In this document: positions 53,607 to 61,293 of the stretch, one piece after another
Numbering within the stretch: the stretch's first letter is position 1
How the letters are laid out: each line of letters opens with the position of its first letter
NCBI RefSeq assembly: GCF_003340565.1
Contig: NZ_QPLK01000010.1
Location: 62,001-126,000 of the forward strand
Length of the DNA stretch: 64,000 bases
Direction of reading: 5' to 3'
Origin: Rhodovulum sp. 12E13
GTDB lineage: Bacteria > Pseudomonadota > Alphaproteobacteria > Rhodobacterales > Rhodobacteraceae
Program-made: the position numbers and the translations under genes
The notes under the pieces: generated by a model
What the model saw: only the letters and a program-made list of their open reading frames with translations
What the model was told of the DNA's origin: nothing
Database searches by the model: none

Positions 53607-54269
53607 ATGACCGACGAGCCCCGACCCGACCGGGCGCCTGCCCGCTCACCGCCGCGCATCGACGACGAGCGCCGCATCAACCCCGTGCTGCGGCAGGTGC
53701 TGGAGCTGGGGCCCCCGCTCGCCTTCTTCGTCGCCTATCTGTGGCTGCGCGAAGAGACCTTCACGATCGGGGGCACCGATTACGACGGGTTCATCATCGC
53801 CGCTGCCGGCTTCGTGCCGCTGCTGCTGCTCACCATGGGCATCCTGTGGAAGCTGACCGGCCGCCTCTCGCGGCTGCAGGCGGTGACGGGGGTGCTGGTC
53901 GTCGTGTTCGGCGGTCTGACCGTGTGGTTCAACGACGAGACGTTCTTCAAGATGAAGACGACCATCGTCTATGGCCTGTTCGCCGGGGTGCTCGGGCTTG
54001 GCCTGCTGCGCGGCCAGTCATGGCTCGCCTGGGTGCTGGGCGAGTTCATGCCGATGGCGCAGGAGGGCTGGATGAAGCTGACGCGCCGCCTGACGCTCGG
54101 CTTCGGCGTGCTGGCGGTCGCCAACGAGATCGTCTGGCGCACCATGTCGACCGACGCCTGGGTCAAGATCGAGACTTTCGTGTTCCCGCTCGTGCTGTTC
54201 CTGTGGCTCTGGGTCTCGATCATCTCGCTGCAGAAATACGTCGAGACCGACGACGACCGCCCCGCCTGA
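53607..54269 (+). CDS. ispZ: Intracellular septation protein A family (IspZ/YciB)
   Basis: 220-residue inner-membrane protein with five or six hydrophobic helices after a ~30-residue Pro/Arg-rich N-terminus. Family signatures: LELGPPLAFFVAYL, TVWFNDETFFKMKTTIVYGLFAG and WVLGEFMPMAQEGWMKLTRR. Linked to septation and envelope homeostasis. It follows ftsY by 61 bases with a GAGGAG ribosome site and is probably co-transcribed with it. Confidence 0.94.
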   Translation: MTDEPRPDRAPARSPPRIDDERRINPVLRQVLELGPPLAFFVAYLWLREETFTIGGTDYDGFIIAAAGFVPLLLLTMGILWKLTGRLSRLQAVTGVLVVVFGGLTVWFNDETFFKMKTTIVYGLFAGVLGLGLLRGQSWLAWVLGEFMPMAQEGWMKLTRRLTLGFGVLAVANEIVWRTMSTDAWVKIETFVFPLVLFLWLWVSIISLQKYVETDDDRPA

Positions 54270-54303
54270 CGACCCCGGATCGAAGAATGAGGAGACGCCA
54301 CCC

Positions 54304-54546
54304 ATGTCGGACGCCCCGATCGTTGCGCAAAAGGCCCCGTTCCCCGTCGAGGTGGAGGCGGGCAAGACCTATTTCTGGTGCTCGTGCGGGCGCTCGGCCC
54401 GGCAGCCCTTCTGCGACGGCAGCCACAAGGGGACGGGCCTCGCCCCGCTGAGATACGAGGCCGCGGAAGACGGGCGGCTGTTCTTCTGCGGCTGCAAGGC
54501 CACCGCCGGCCAGCCGCTCTGCGACGGCAGCCACAACCGGCTCTGA
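54304..54546 (+). CDS. Double-CDGSH iron-sulfur protein
   Basis: 80 residues with two CDGSH-type motifs, CSCGRSARQPFCDGSH and CGCKATAGQPLCDGSH, each binding a 2Fe-2S cluster through three Cys and one His (mitoNEET-like chemistry). No membrane helix, so soluble. Class of tandem small bacterial CDGSH proteins (CISD3-like architecture). Starts 34 bases after ispZ and likely shares its transcript. Electron or cluster-transfer role inferred from family. Confidence 0.93.
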   Translation: MSDAPIVAQKAPFPVEVEAGKTYFWCSCGRSARQPFCDGSHKGTGLAPLRYEAAEDGRLFFCGCKATAGQPLCDGSHNRL

Positions 54547-54587
54547 AGGCGGCACGGCGGCGCGCTGCCTGCGCCGCGCGCCCGCGC

Positions 54588-55298
54588 TCAGCGCTGCCCG
54601 AACAGGATCTTCTGCGCCTCGCGGTCGGTCGAGGAGGCGTCGTTGCGCATCTCCTCGGCCACGGCGCGGCCCGCCTTGACGCCCGGCCGCGCCCCCACGG
54701 CGTCGAGCCACCGCTTGAGGTTCGGCTTGTCGTCCAGCGTCTGCTCCTGCCGCTCCCACCCGCTGGCCCAGGGCCAGATCGCCATGTCCGCGATCGAGAA
54801 GAAGTCGCCCGCCACGAACTCCCGGTCGGCCAGCCGCTTGTCGAGCACGCGGTAGAGGCGCCCCGTCTCGTTGCGGTAGCGGTCCTTGGCGTAGGGCAGG
54901 TCCTGCGGCGGGTCCATGCTGGGGGCATACTTGAGGAAGTGGTGCGCCTGCCCCGCCATCGGCCCGACGCCGCCCATCTGCCACATCAGCCACTGGTCGA
55001 CCTCGATGCGCTGCCGCTCCGTCTCGCCGTAGAACGTCCCGGTCTTCCGCGCGAGGTATTGCAGGATCGCCCCCGATTCGAAGATCGAGATCGGCGCGCC
55101 GTCGGGCCCCTCCGGATCGACGATGGCGGGCATCCGGTTGTTCGGCGCGATCTCGAGAAACGCGGGGTCGAACTGGTCGCCCTTGCCGATATTGATCAGG
55201 TGCAGCTCGTAGGGCAGCCCCATCTCCTCGAGCGCGATGGTCACCTTCCAGCCATTCGGCGTGGGCCAGTAATACAGGTCGATGGGGGCCTGGGTCAT
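54588..55298 (-). CDS. Glutathione S-transferase / disulfide-bond oxidoreductase (YfcG-like)
   Basis: 236 residues. N-terminal thioredoxin-like domain DLYYWPTPNGWKVTIALEEMGLPY with Thr/Asn at the glutathione site, then NRMPAIVDPEG and SIFESGAILQYLA, features of the Nu-class YfcG/YghU group, which reduce disulfides. The GYP-like GPMAGQAHHFLKYAP and FSIADMAIWPW motifs support this subfamily. Converges on the CDGSH gene. Confidence 0.92.
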   Translation of the reverse strand: MTQAPIDLYYWPTPNGWKVTIALEEMGLPYELHLINIGKGDQFDPAFLEIAPNNRMPAIVDPEGPDGAPISIFESGAILQYLARKTGTFYGETERQRIEVDQWLMWQMGGVGPMAGQAHHFLKYAPSMDPPQDLPYAKDRYRNETGRLYRVLDKRLADREFVAGDFFSIADMAIWPWASGWERQEQTLDDKPNLKRWLDAVGARPGVKAGRAVAEEMRNDASSTDREAQKILFGQR

Positions 55299-55325
55299 GT
55301 CGTGCGCTCCTTGCTTGGTCGCGCG

Positions 55326-56258
55326 TTACGATGCCTCTCCGGCGCCGAAGGGCAAGGGCCGGGCGATCCGCTGACCGAGGCGTGATCGGGCGGGCGCCTG
55401 CGCGACCGGCAGGAGCGGCGCGAGGCGCTCGGCCGGCAGGGCGCCCGTGAGCACCGCGCGGTAGACGTCGAAGAGCCCCGAGCGCAGGTAGACCGACCAG
55501 TGGCAGAAACGCCGGTCGGCCCGCGGAATGCGAAAGCCGAGCGCTGCGAGCGCCGCCCGGTGGCCGTCGTCGTCGATCCGCAGGTCGAGGCGGCCCGGGC
55601 CGGCGAGCGGCCCCATCCCGCGCCCGAGCGCCCGGTCGCCCCGGGCATGCGGCGCGACGAGCCATTCGAGCAGGGTGTCGAACAGTTCGTTCTCGCGGCT
55701 GGTGACGTTGACGAGATCGAGCGCGTGGCCCGCCTCCGTCGTCAGCGCATCGCCGACCCGGCCGCGCATCTCGGCCGCGGCCAGAAGCACCGCCCGGCCC
55801 ATCGCGCCACGGGGCAGGTGGGGCAGGGCCGAAAGCACGACCCGCGCCCCCAGCGAATGGGCCAGCGCCTGCACCTGGCAGCCCGGTCGCAGGGCGGCGA
55901 CGAGCCGGATCAGCGCGGCGAGGCCCGCGCCCGCCTCTTTCGCCCGGCCATAGGCCTGCCACAGCGTGCCGCGCGCCTCCCAGCCCACCCCGATGCAGAC
56001 CGGCTCCGCCCCGCCGGCCTCGCTCAGCCCCAGCCGCCGGGGCCAGCTCACGGCCTTCCAGGAGGGGCGGGGATCGAGCGAGAGGATGTGGGTGTGGGGG
56101 TCGTGGGCGGCGATGGTGGGCGAGAACTTGTAGCCATGCACCAGCACGATCACCGGCGCCTGCGGGTGCGCCTCGGCGAGCGCGCGCGCGAGGCGAGCCC
56201 GCGTGTCGGCCGGATCGGCGAGGCCCGTCCCCTCGATGTTGACCTGACAGAGCGGCAT
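55326..56258 (-). CDS. Alpha/beta hydrolase, function unknown
   Basis: 310 residues. VIVLVHGYKFSP (oxyanion-side His-Gly) is followed, about 90 residues later, by VQALAHSLGARV, the nucleophile elbow with Ser (AHSLG in place of GHSxG). A candidate acid lies in a VNVTSRENE segment and the final His is in RRFCHWSVY. This resembles DUF900-like hydrolases of alphaproteobacteria. ATG 56258 has GTGGAGG; an upstream in-frame ATG is embedded in a palindrome and has no ribosome site. Substrate unknown. Confidence 0.82.
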   Translation of the reverse strand: MPLCQVNIEGTGLADPADTRARLARALAEAHPQAPVIVLVHGYKFSPTIAAHDPHTHILSLDPRPSWKAVSWPRRLGLSEAGGAEPVCIGVGWEARGTLWQAYGRAKEAGAGLAALIRLVAALRPGCQVQALAHSLGARVVLSALPHLPRGAMGRAVLLAAAEMRGRVGDALTTEAGHALDLVNVTSRENELFDTLLEWLVAPHARGDRALGRGMGPLAGPGRLDLRIDDDGHRAALAALGFRIPRADRRFCHWSVYLRSGLFDVYRAVLTGALPAERLAPLLPVAQAPARSRLGQRIARPLPFGAGEAS

Positions 56259-56267
56259 TGCCTGCCT

Positions 56268-56283
56268 CCACAACATGTTGTGG
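56268..56283. promoter_or_regulatory. Perfect 16-bp palindrome upstream of the hydrolase gene
   Basis: CCACAACATGTTGTGG lies 10 bases before the hydrolase start. Part of it (CCACAACAT) recurs in front of recJ around 3997-4005. A dyad this close to a start suggests an operator; NrdR-type boxes have a related shape, but the identity of any regulator is speculative. Confidence 0.5.
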
Positions 56284-56363
56284 GTCGCTTAGGCCGAGTT
56301 TTCTAATTGTCGGTGACAGGGCGGTTAATCGACCGTAACGGTCCGGTGACGGTTCGGTGACTG

Positions 56364-56392
56364 TTGACCTCGCGCCACACGGAGCGTAAGCG
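56364..56392 (+). promoter_or_regulatory. Candidate promoter of metZ
   Basis: TTGACC (56364-56369), 17-bp spacer, TAAGCG (56387-56392). The -10 is weak but transcription would start at about 56400, exactly at the first base of the SAM-II element, which supports it. Three GGTGAC motifs lie just upstream (about 56313-56360). Confidence 0.5.
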
Positions 56393-56399
56393 CTTGGCA

Positions 56400-56455
56400 T
56401 CGTGGCGATTTGTCCACCGGATTGCGGGCCACGCTAAACATTCCGCTAAAGAGGT
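56400..56455 (+). promoter_or_regulatory. SAM-II riboswitch in the metZ leader
   Basis: P1 stem CGTGGC (56401-56406) with GCCACG (56428-56433), directly followed inside the loop by the invariant GATTT (56407-56411), then ATTGC before the P1 3' strand, and the conserved 3' segment GCTAAA-GAGG (56445-56454), which forms the pseudoknot; CGGA (56418-56421) can pair with TCCG (56442-56445). All fixed elements and spacings of the SAM-II class are present. It would lower metZ translation when S-adenosylmethionine is plentiful. Confidence 0.9.
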
Positions 56456-56496
56456 CAGGCGCGGCCCTCCTCGGGCTCCCTGATCGGGAGGTCGGC

Positions 56497-57705
56497 ATGG
56501 AGGGCCCGATGAAGGACAGCGAGACACCGAAGAGACAGGGCGCCCGCACGCGCGCCGTGCACGCCGGCATCCGCCGCTCGGGCTACGGTGAGGTGTCCGA
56601 GGCGCTCTTCCTCACGCAGGGCTTCGTCTACGACAGTGCCGAGCAGGCCGAGCAGCGCTTTCTCAAGGCGGGCGACGACGAGTTCGTCTACGCCCGCTAC
56701 GGCAACCCGACCGTGCGCATGTTCGAGGAGCGGATCGCCGCGCTCGAAGGGGCGGAAGACGGTTTCGCCACCGCCTCGGGGATGGCCGCGGTGAACGGCG
56801 CGCTCATGTCGATGCTCAAGGCGGGCGACCACGTGGTCAGCTCACGCGCGCTGTTCGGCTCGTGCCTCTACATCCTCGAGGAGGTGCTGACGCGCTTCGG
56901 TGTCGAGGTGAGCTTCGTCGACGGCACCGACCTCGGCGCCTGGCGCGCGGCCATCCGCCCCGGGACGCGCGCCGTGTTTCTCGAATCCATCGCCAACCCG
57001 ACGCTCGAGGTGATCGACCTGCCTGCCGTGGCCGAGCTGGCGCGCGGCGTCGGCGCGACCGTCATCGTCGACAACGTCTTCGCCACGCCCGTCTTCTCCC
57101 GCGCGCTCGAGCAGGGGGCCGACGTGGTGGTGTATTCCGCCACCAAGCACATCGACGGGCAGGGCCGGGCGCTGGGCGGCGTGATCCTCGGCACGCGCGA
57201 TTTCGTCCGCAAGACGGTCGAGCCCTACCTCAAGCATACCGGGGGCGCGATGAGCCCCTTCAACGCCTGGGTCATGCTGAAGGGGCTCGAGACGATGGAC
57301 CTGCGGGTGCGCGCGCAGGCCGAAACCGCGCAGGCGCTGGCCGAGGCGCTGGAGGGCGATCCGCGCCTGGCCCGCGTGCTCTACCCGGGCCTGCCCTCGC
57401 ACCCCCAGCACGCCGTTGCCGCGCGGCTGATGGAGCGGGGCGGCACGGTGCTGTCGGTCGATGTGGCTGGCGGGCAGGCGGCTGCGTTCCGCTTCCTCAA
57501 CGCGCTGGACGTCGTGACGATCTCCAACAATCTCGGCGACGCCAAGAGCATCGCCACCCACCCCGCCACCACGACCCACCAGCGCCTGCCGGACGACCAG
57601 AAGGCGGCCCTCGGGATCACGCCTGGCCTCGTGCGCCTGTCGGTGGGGCTGGAAGACCCCGCCGACCTTCTGGCCGACCTGCGCGCCGGGCTCGCCGCGG
57701 TCTAG
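56497..57705 (+). CDS. metZ: O-succinylhomoserine sulfhydrylase
   Basis: PLP enzyme forming homocysteine directly from an O-acylhomoserine and sulfide. Cys/Met-metabolism fold with RYGNPTVRMFEERIAALEGAE, ATASGMAAVNGAL, SIANPTLEVIDL, and the PLP lysine in YSATKHIDGQGRALGG; C-terminal ATTTHQRLPDDQKAALGITPGLVRLSVGLED. 402 aa. ATG 56497 has GGGAGG upstream; ATG 56509 with its own GGAGG is a real alternative. The SAM-II element in the leader confirms a methionine role. MetZ is favoured over O-acetylhomoserine sulfhydrylase by overall pattern. Confidence 0.92.
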   Translation: MEGPMKDSETPKRQGARTRAVHAGIRRSGYGEVSEALFLTQGFVYDSAEQAEQRFLKAGDDEFVYARYGNPTVRMFEERIAALEGAEDGFATASGMAAVNGALMSMLKAGDHVVSSRALFGSCLYILEEVLTRFGVEVSFVDGTDLGAWRAAIRPGTRAVFLESIANPTLEVIDLPAVAELARGVGATVIVDNVFATPVFSRALEQGADVVVYSATKHIDGQGRALGGVILGTRDFVRKTVEPYLKHTGGAMSPFNAWVMLKGLETMDLRVRAQAETAQALAEALEGDPRLARVLYPGLPSHPQHAVAARLMERGGTVLSVDVAGGQAAAFRFLNALDVVTISNNLGDAKSIATHPATTTHQRLPDDQKAALGITPGLVRLSVGLEDPADLLADLRAGLAAV

Positions 57706-57848
57706 GCCGCGCGCGGCAATCGCGGGCGCACGGCCCGTGCGGCGTCTTCCGTCGGGGGCCGCGTTCCGCACACACTACCGCGTGCGTGGCCGTCGCGGTG
57801 CCGGACCGCGAGATTGACAGCGCGTGCGGGGGGCGTCTCTATCCGCGC

Positions 57849-60710
57849 ATGTCGTTCGCCGCCGCCATCCGCCGCACGCCGCTGCCGCACGACGCCGAGG
57901 CCGGCGCCGAAGCTGCCGCGCACCTGCCCGGCCAGCCGCCCGAGGTGGCCGAGGTGCTGCGTGGCGCGGGCGGCTCCTCGCCGCATCTGCGCGGCCTGAT
58001 CGAAAAGGAGGCGGACTGGCTCGACGGTGCGCTGGCCGCCGAGCCCGCCGCGATCCTGCCCGGCCTTCTCGCCGAGACCGCCGCGCTGCCCGACGCCGAC
58101 CTCTCGCCGGGCCTTCGTTGCGTCAAGCGGCGGCTCGCGCTCTACGCGGGGCTGGCAGACCTCGCCGGTGTCTGGCCGCTCGAGACGGTCACGCATGCGC
58201 TCACCGCCTTCGCCGACGCCGCGGTGGACCGCGCGCTCAGGTCCGCGCTCGCCGGCCCCCTCTCGCGCGGCAAGGTGCCGGGCCATGGCGGGGGCGACAT
58301 CGCCGACGCGGCCGGCATGTGCGTGCTGGCCATGGGCAAGATGGGCGCCTTCGAGCTCAACTATTCCTCCGACATCGACCTGATCGTGCTGTTCGACGAT
58401 TCGCGCTTCGAGGGGGCCGACATCGCCGAGGCGCGCGCCGTCTTCATCAAGGCGACGCGGGCCATGACGGCGACGCTGCAGGAGCAGACCGGCGATGGCT
58501 ATGTCTGGCGCACCGACCTGCGGCTGCGCCCCGACCCCTCGGTCACCCCCGTCTGCCTCGCCATGGAGGCGGCCGAACGCTATTACGAGAGCCTCGGCCG
58601 CACGTGGGAGCGCGCGGCGCACATCAAGGCGCGCCCCTCGGCGGGCGACCTCGCGGCGGGCGAGGCCTATCTCGAGCGGCTGCGCCCCTTCGTCTGGCGC
58701 CGCCATCTCGACTACGCCGCCATCGAGGATGCCCACGACATGCGCCGCCGCATCCGCGATCACAAGGGCCTGCACGAGGCATCCGCGCTGGAGGGGCGCG
58801 ATCTCAAGCTCGGGCATGGCGGCATCCGCGCGATCGAGTTCTTCACCCAGACCCGACAGCTCATCGCCGGCGGGCGCGACCCCGCGCTGCGGGTGCGCGG
58901 GACGGAGGAGGGCCTTGCACGGCTGGCCGAGCGCGGCTGGATCCCGGGCGAGGTGGCAGACGAGCTGCGCGGCCATTACCGCGCGCTGCGCGAGGCCGAG
59001 CACCGGGTGCAGCAGGTGGCCGACGCGCGGACGCATCTGCTGCCCGCCGACGCGGCGGGTTTCGACCGGCTCGCGCGGCTCTCGGGCGAGGGCGACACCG
59101 CGCGCTTCCGCGCCGGGCTTGCCGAGCGGATGGACGCCGTGCACCGGCTGACCGAGGGCTTCTTCTCGCGCGCCGAGGGGCTCGCGGGGGCGCCCGGCCC
59201 CGCGGGCGCGGGCGACGAGCCCGAGATCGTCGCGCGATGGCGGCATTACCCGGCGCTCCGCTCGTCTCGCGCGCAGGCGATCTTCGAGCGGCTCAAGCCC
59301 GACCTGCTCGCGCGTCTGCAGGCCGCCGACCGGCCCGAGGAGGCGATGACCGCCTTCGACGGCTTCCTGCGCGGGCTGCCCGCGGGGGTGCAGCTCTTCT
59401 CGATGTTCGAGGCCAACCCGCAGCTCCGCGCGCTCATCGTCGACATCGCGGCCACCGCGCCGGCCCTCGCGCAGTATCTCTCGCGCAACGCCCGGGTTCT
59501 CGAGGCGGTCGTCTCGGGCTCGTTCTTCGCGCCGTGGCCGGGGCGCGACGCGCTGCGCCGCGAACTGGCCGACGTGCTGGCCCGCGATCGCGGCGACTAC
59601 GAGCACCGGCTCGACGCCGCCCGCCGCTGGGCGAAGGAGTGGCACTTCCGCGCCGGCGTCCATCACCTGCGCGGGCTGACCGACGCCGCCGAGGCCGGGC
59701 GGCAATACGCCGATCTCGCGGCGGCGATCCTCGCCGCGCTCCTGCCCGTGGTGGTCGAGCACTTTGCCGACAAGCACGGGGCGCCGCCGGGGCGCGGCGT
59801 TGCCGTCTTCGGCATGGGATCTCTCGGGGCGGGGTGGCTGACGGCGGGCTCAGATCTCGACCTGATCGTGATCTACGATCCGGCGGGGGAGGAGGGGTCC
59901 GACGGCCCGAGGCCCCTGTCCTCGCGCCCGTATTATGCCCGCCTCACCCAGGCGCTGGTGACCGCGCTGACCGCCCCCACGGCGGCCGGCAAGCTCTACG
60001 AGGTCGACATGCGTCTGCGCCCGTCGGGCCGGCAGGGGCCGGTGGCGACCGCGCTCGCCGCCTTCGAGGCCTACCAGCGCGAAGAGGCCTGGACCTGGGA
60101 ACACATGGCGCTCACGCGCGCGGCCTGCGTGGCCGGCAGCCCGCAGGTCTGCGCCGAGGCCGAAGCCGTCCGCGCCGCGGTGCTCGGCGCGCCGCGCGCT
60201 CCCGCGCAGGTCTGGATGGACCTCGCGAAGATGCGCGCCCGGCTCGCCGGGGCCAAGCCGCCCAAGGGCCCGCTCGACGTCAAGCCGGGTCCGGGCGGGC
60301 TGCAGGACATCGAGCTCGTCGGGCAGGCCGCGGCGCTGCTCGCAGGCTCGACGGCGCGGCGCACCGCCGCGCAACTCGACGCCGCGGCGCGGGCCGGCCT
60401 GATGCCGCGCGAGACGGCCGAGAGCCTGAAGCGGGCCTATCGCTTCGCCCGGTCGGTGCAGAGCGCCGGACGGCTTCTCGTCGACGGCCCGCTCGCGCCC
60501 GAGGCGCTGGGGCAGGGCGCACGGGCCGTGCTCTGCCGCGAGACCGGCATGGCCGACCTCGCCGCCCTCGAGGCGCGGCTGGCCGAGGAGCGCGCCGAGG
60601 CCGCCGCCCTGATCGACGCCGCCGTGACCGGGGGCGTGGAGGTACAGGAAGGCAGCGACGCGGCCAGCGGCGGCCCCGCCGCCGCCGCACCCCGGGGCCG
60701 AGGCGCATGA
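57849..60710 (+). CDS. glnE: Bifunctional glutamine-synthetase adenylyltransferase/adenylyl-removing enzyme
   Basis: Controls glutamine synthetase by adding or removing AMP under PII control. Two nucleotidyltransferase domains: the N-terminal removing domain with GKMGAFELNYSSDIDLIVLFD and the C-terminal transferase domain with GMGSLGAGWLTAGSDLDLIVIYD, separated by a helical linker; each is followed by its GlnD/PII-uridylyltransferase-like helical part (RDHKGLHEAS.. GHGGIRAIEFF, VKPGPGGLQDIE). 953 aa, as in the family. ATG 57849 lacks a strong ribosome site but begins the conserved region. Overlaps the next small gene (ATGA). Confidence 0.95.
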   Translation: MSFAAAIRRTPLPHDAEAGAEAAAHLPGQPPEVAEVLRGAGGSSPHLRGLIEKEADWLDGALAAEPAAILPGLLAETAALPDADLSPGLRCVKRRLALYAGLADLAGVWPLETVTHALTAFADAAVDRALRSALAGPLSRGKVPGHGGGDIADAAGMCVLAMGKMGAFELNYSSDIDLIVLFDDSRFEGADIAEARAVFIKATRAMTATLQEQTGDGYVWRTDLRLRPDPSVTPVCLAMEAAERYYESLGRTWERAAHIKARPSAGDLAAGEAYLERLRPFVWRRHLDYAAIEDAHDMRRRIRDHKGLHEASALEGRDLKLGHGGIRAIEFFTQTRQLIAGGRDPALRVRGTEEGLARLAERGWIPGEVADELRGHYRALREAEHRVQQVADARTHLLPADAAGFDRLARLSGEGDTARFRAGLAERMDAVHRLTEGFFSRAEGLAGAPGPAGAGDEPEIVARWRHYPALRSSRAQAIFERLKPDLLARLQAADRPEEAMTAFDGFLRGLPAGVQLFSMFEANPQLRALIVDIAATAPALAQYLSRNARVLEAVVSGSFFAPWPGRDALRRELADVLARDRGDYEHRLDAARRWAKEWHFRAGVHHLRGLTDAAEAGRQYADLAAAILAALLPVVVEHFADKHGAPPGRGVAVFGMGSLGAGWLTAGSDLDLIVIYDPAGEEGSDGPRPLSSRPYYARLTQALVTALTAPTAAGKLYEVDMRLRPSGRQGPVATALAAFEAYQREEAWTWEHMALTRAACVAGSPQVCAEAEAVRAAVLGAPRAPAQVWMDLAKMRARLAGAKPPKGPLDVKPGPGGLQDIELVGQAAALLAGSTARRTAAQLDAAARAGLMPRETAESLKRAYRFARSVQSAGRLLVDGPLAPEALGQGARAVLCRETGMADLAALEARLAEERAEAAALIDAAVTGGVEVQEGSDAASGGPAAAAPRGRGA

Positions 60711-61024
60711 GTGCGGGGGGAGCGCAGGGGCGCGACCCGCTCGATCCCAAGGGCCTGATCCGCGAGGCCTACCGCATCGAGGGGATCGGCGGCTCCGAAT
60801 GCCGCTCGATCTTCCTCGACTGGGCGCTGTCCCTGCCCGACGGCGTCGCTCCGCACGAGGTTGCCGCCGCCCTGCTGGCGCGTCATGCGATCACCGCGCC
60901 GGACCATCCCATGACGATGGTCCTTCGCGAGGGCGCACGCGGTGCGCACGGCACCCCGGCGCGCCGGGGCGGCTGGCGTGCCCGCCGCCGCCCCGGTGGT
61001 GCGAGCGACCCCACTACCAACTGA
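60707..61024 (+). CDS. Small conserved protein coupled to glnE
   Basis: 105 residues. Conserved-looking core DPKGLIREAYRIEGIGGSECRSIFLDWALSLP...ALLARHAITAPDHPMTMVLREG resembles a short Rhodobacteraceae-specific family I recall as uncharacterised. The last ~30 residues are Arg/Gly-rich and probably variable. The start overlaps the glnE stop (ATGA), so it is made together with GlnE; a role in nitrogen control is an inference from position only. Confidence 0.78.
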   Translation: MSAGGAQGRDPLDPKGLIREAYRIEGIGGSECRSIFLDWALSLPDGVAPHEVAAALLARHAITAPDHPMTMVLREGARGAHGTPARRGGWRARRRPGGASDPTTN

Positions 61025-61058
61025 TCCGGCGGAGCGCCTGCGGCGCACACCCCTGGCG

Positions 61059-61113
61059 GGCCCCGCCTGCGCGGGGCCGTGCCTCCGGCGGGGATACTTG
61101 CAGCAAGAAGAAG
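61059..61113 (+). repeat. Dispersed intergenic repeat, copy 5
   Basis: Hairpin GGCCCCGC/GCGGGGCC with a 4-base loop (61059-61078), then the core GCCTCCGGCGGGGATACTTG followed by CAGCAAGAAGAAG (61081-61113). It faces copy 6, 14 bases away, forming an inverted pair between convergent genes. Confidence 0.85.
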
Positions 61114-61126
61114 CCATGTGCCGTCC

Positions 61127-61164
61127 CCTCCTTCTTCTTGCCGGAAAATATCCCCGCCGGAGGC
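61127..61164 (-). repeat. Dispersed intergenic repeat, copy 6
   Basis: Minus-strand core GCCTCCGGCGGGGATATTTT followed by CCGGCAAGAAGAAGGAGG (61164-61127). No separate hairpin precedes it, but together with copy 5 it forms a larger inverted repeat in the gap between glnE's small partner and edd. Confidence 0.85.
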
Positions 61165-61293
61165 ACCGGGATTGACCGCGCGCCCCGCGGTTCGATCCGG
61201 AGGGCAACGGCGCGGTCGGACACGAGCGGAACGGGGCCGGCCGGCCGCGCGGGCAGGCGGGAGCGTTGCCGGCCGGCCGGGAGGGTCGGCCGG

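Noticed and set aside
51374-53680. 768-codon minus-strand open frame antisense to ftsY
   Set aside because: Only the last 150 codons are a plausible gene with its own ribosome site at 51826; the rest mirrors ftsY.
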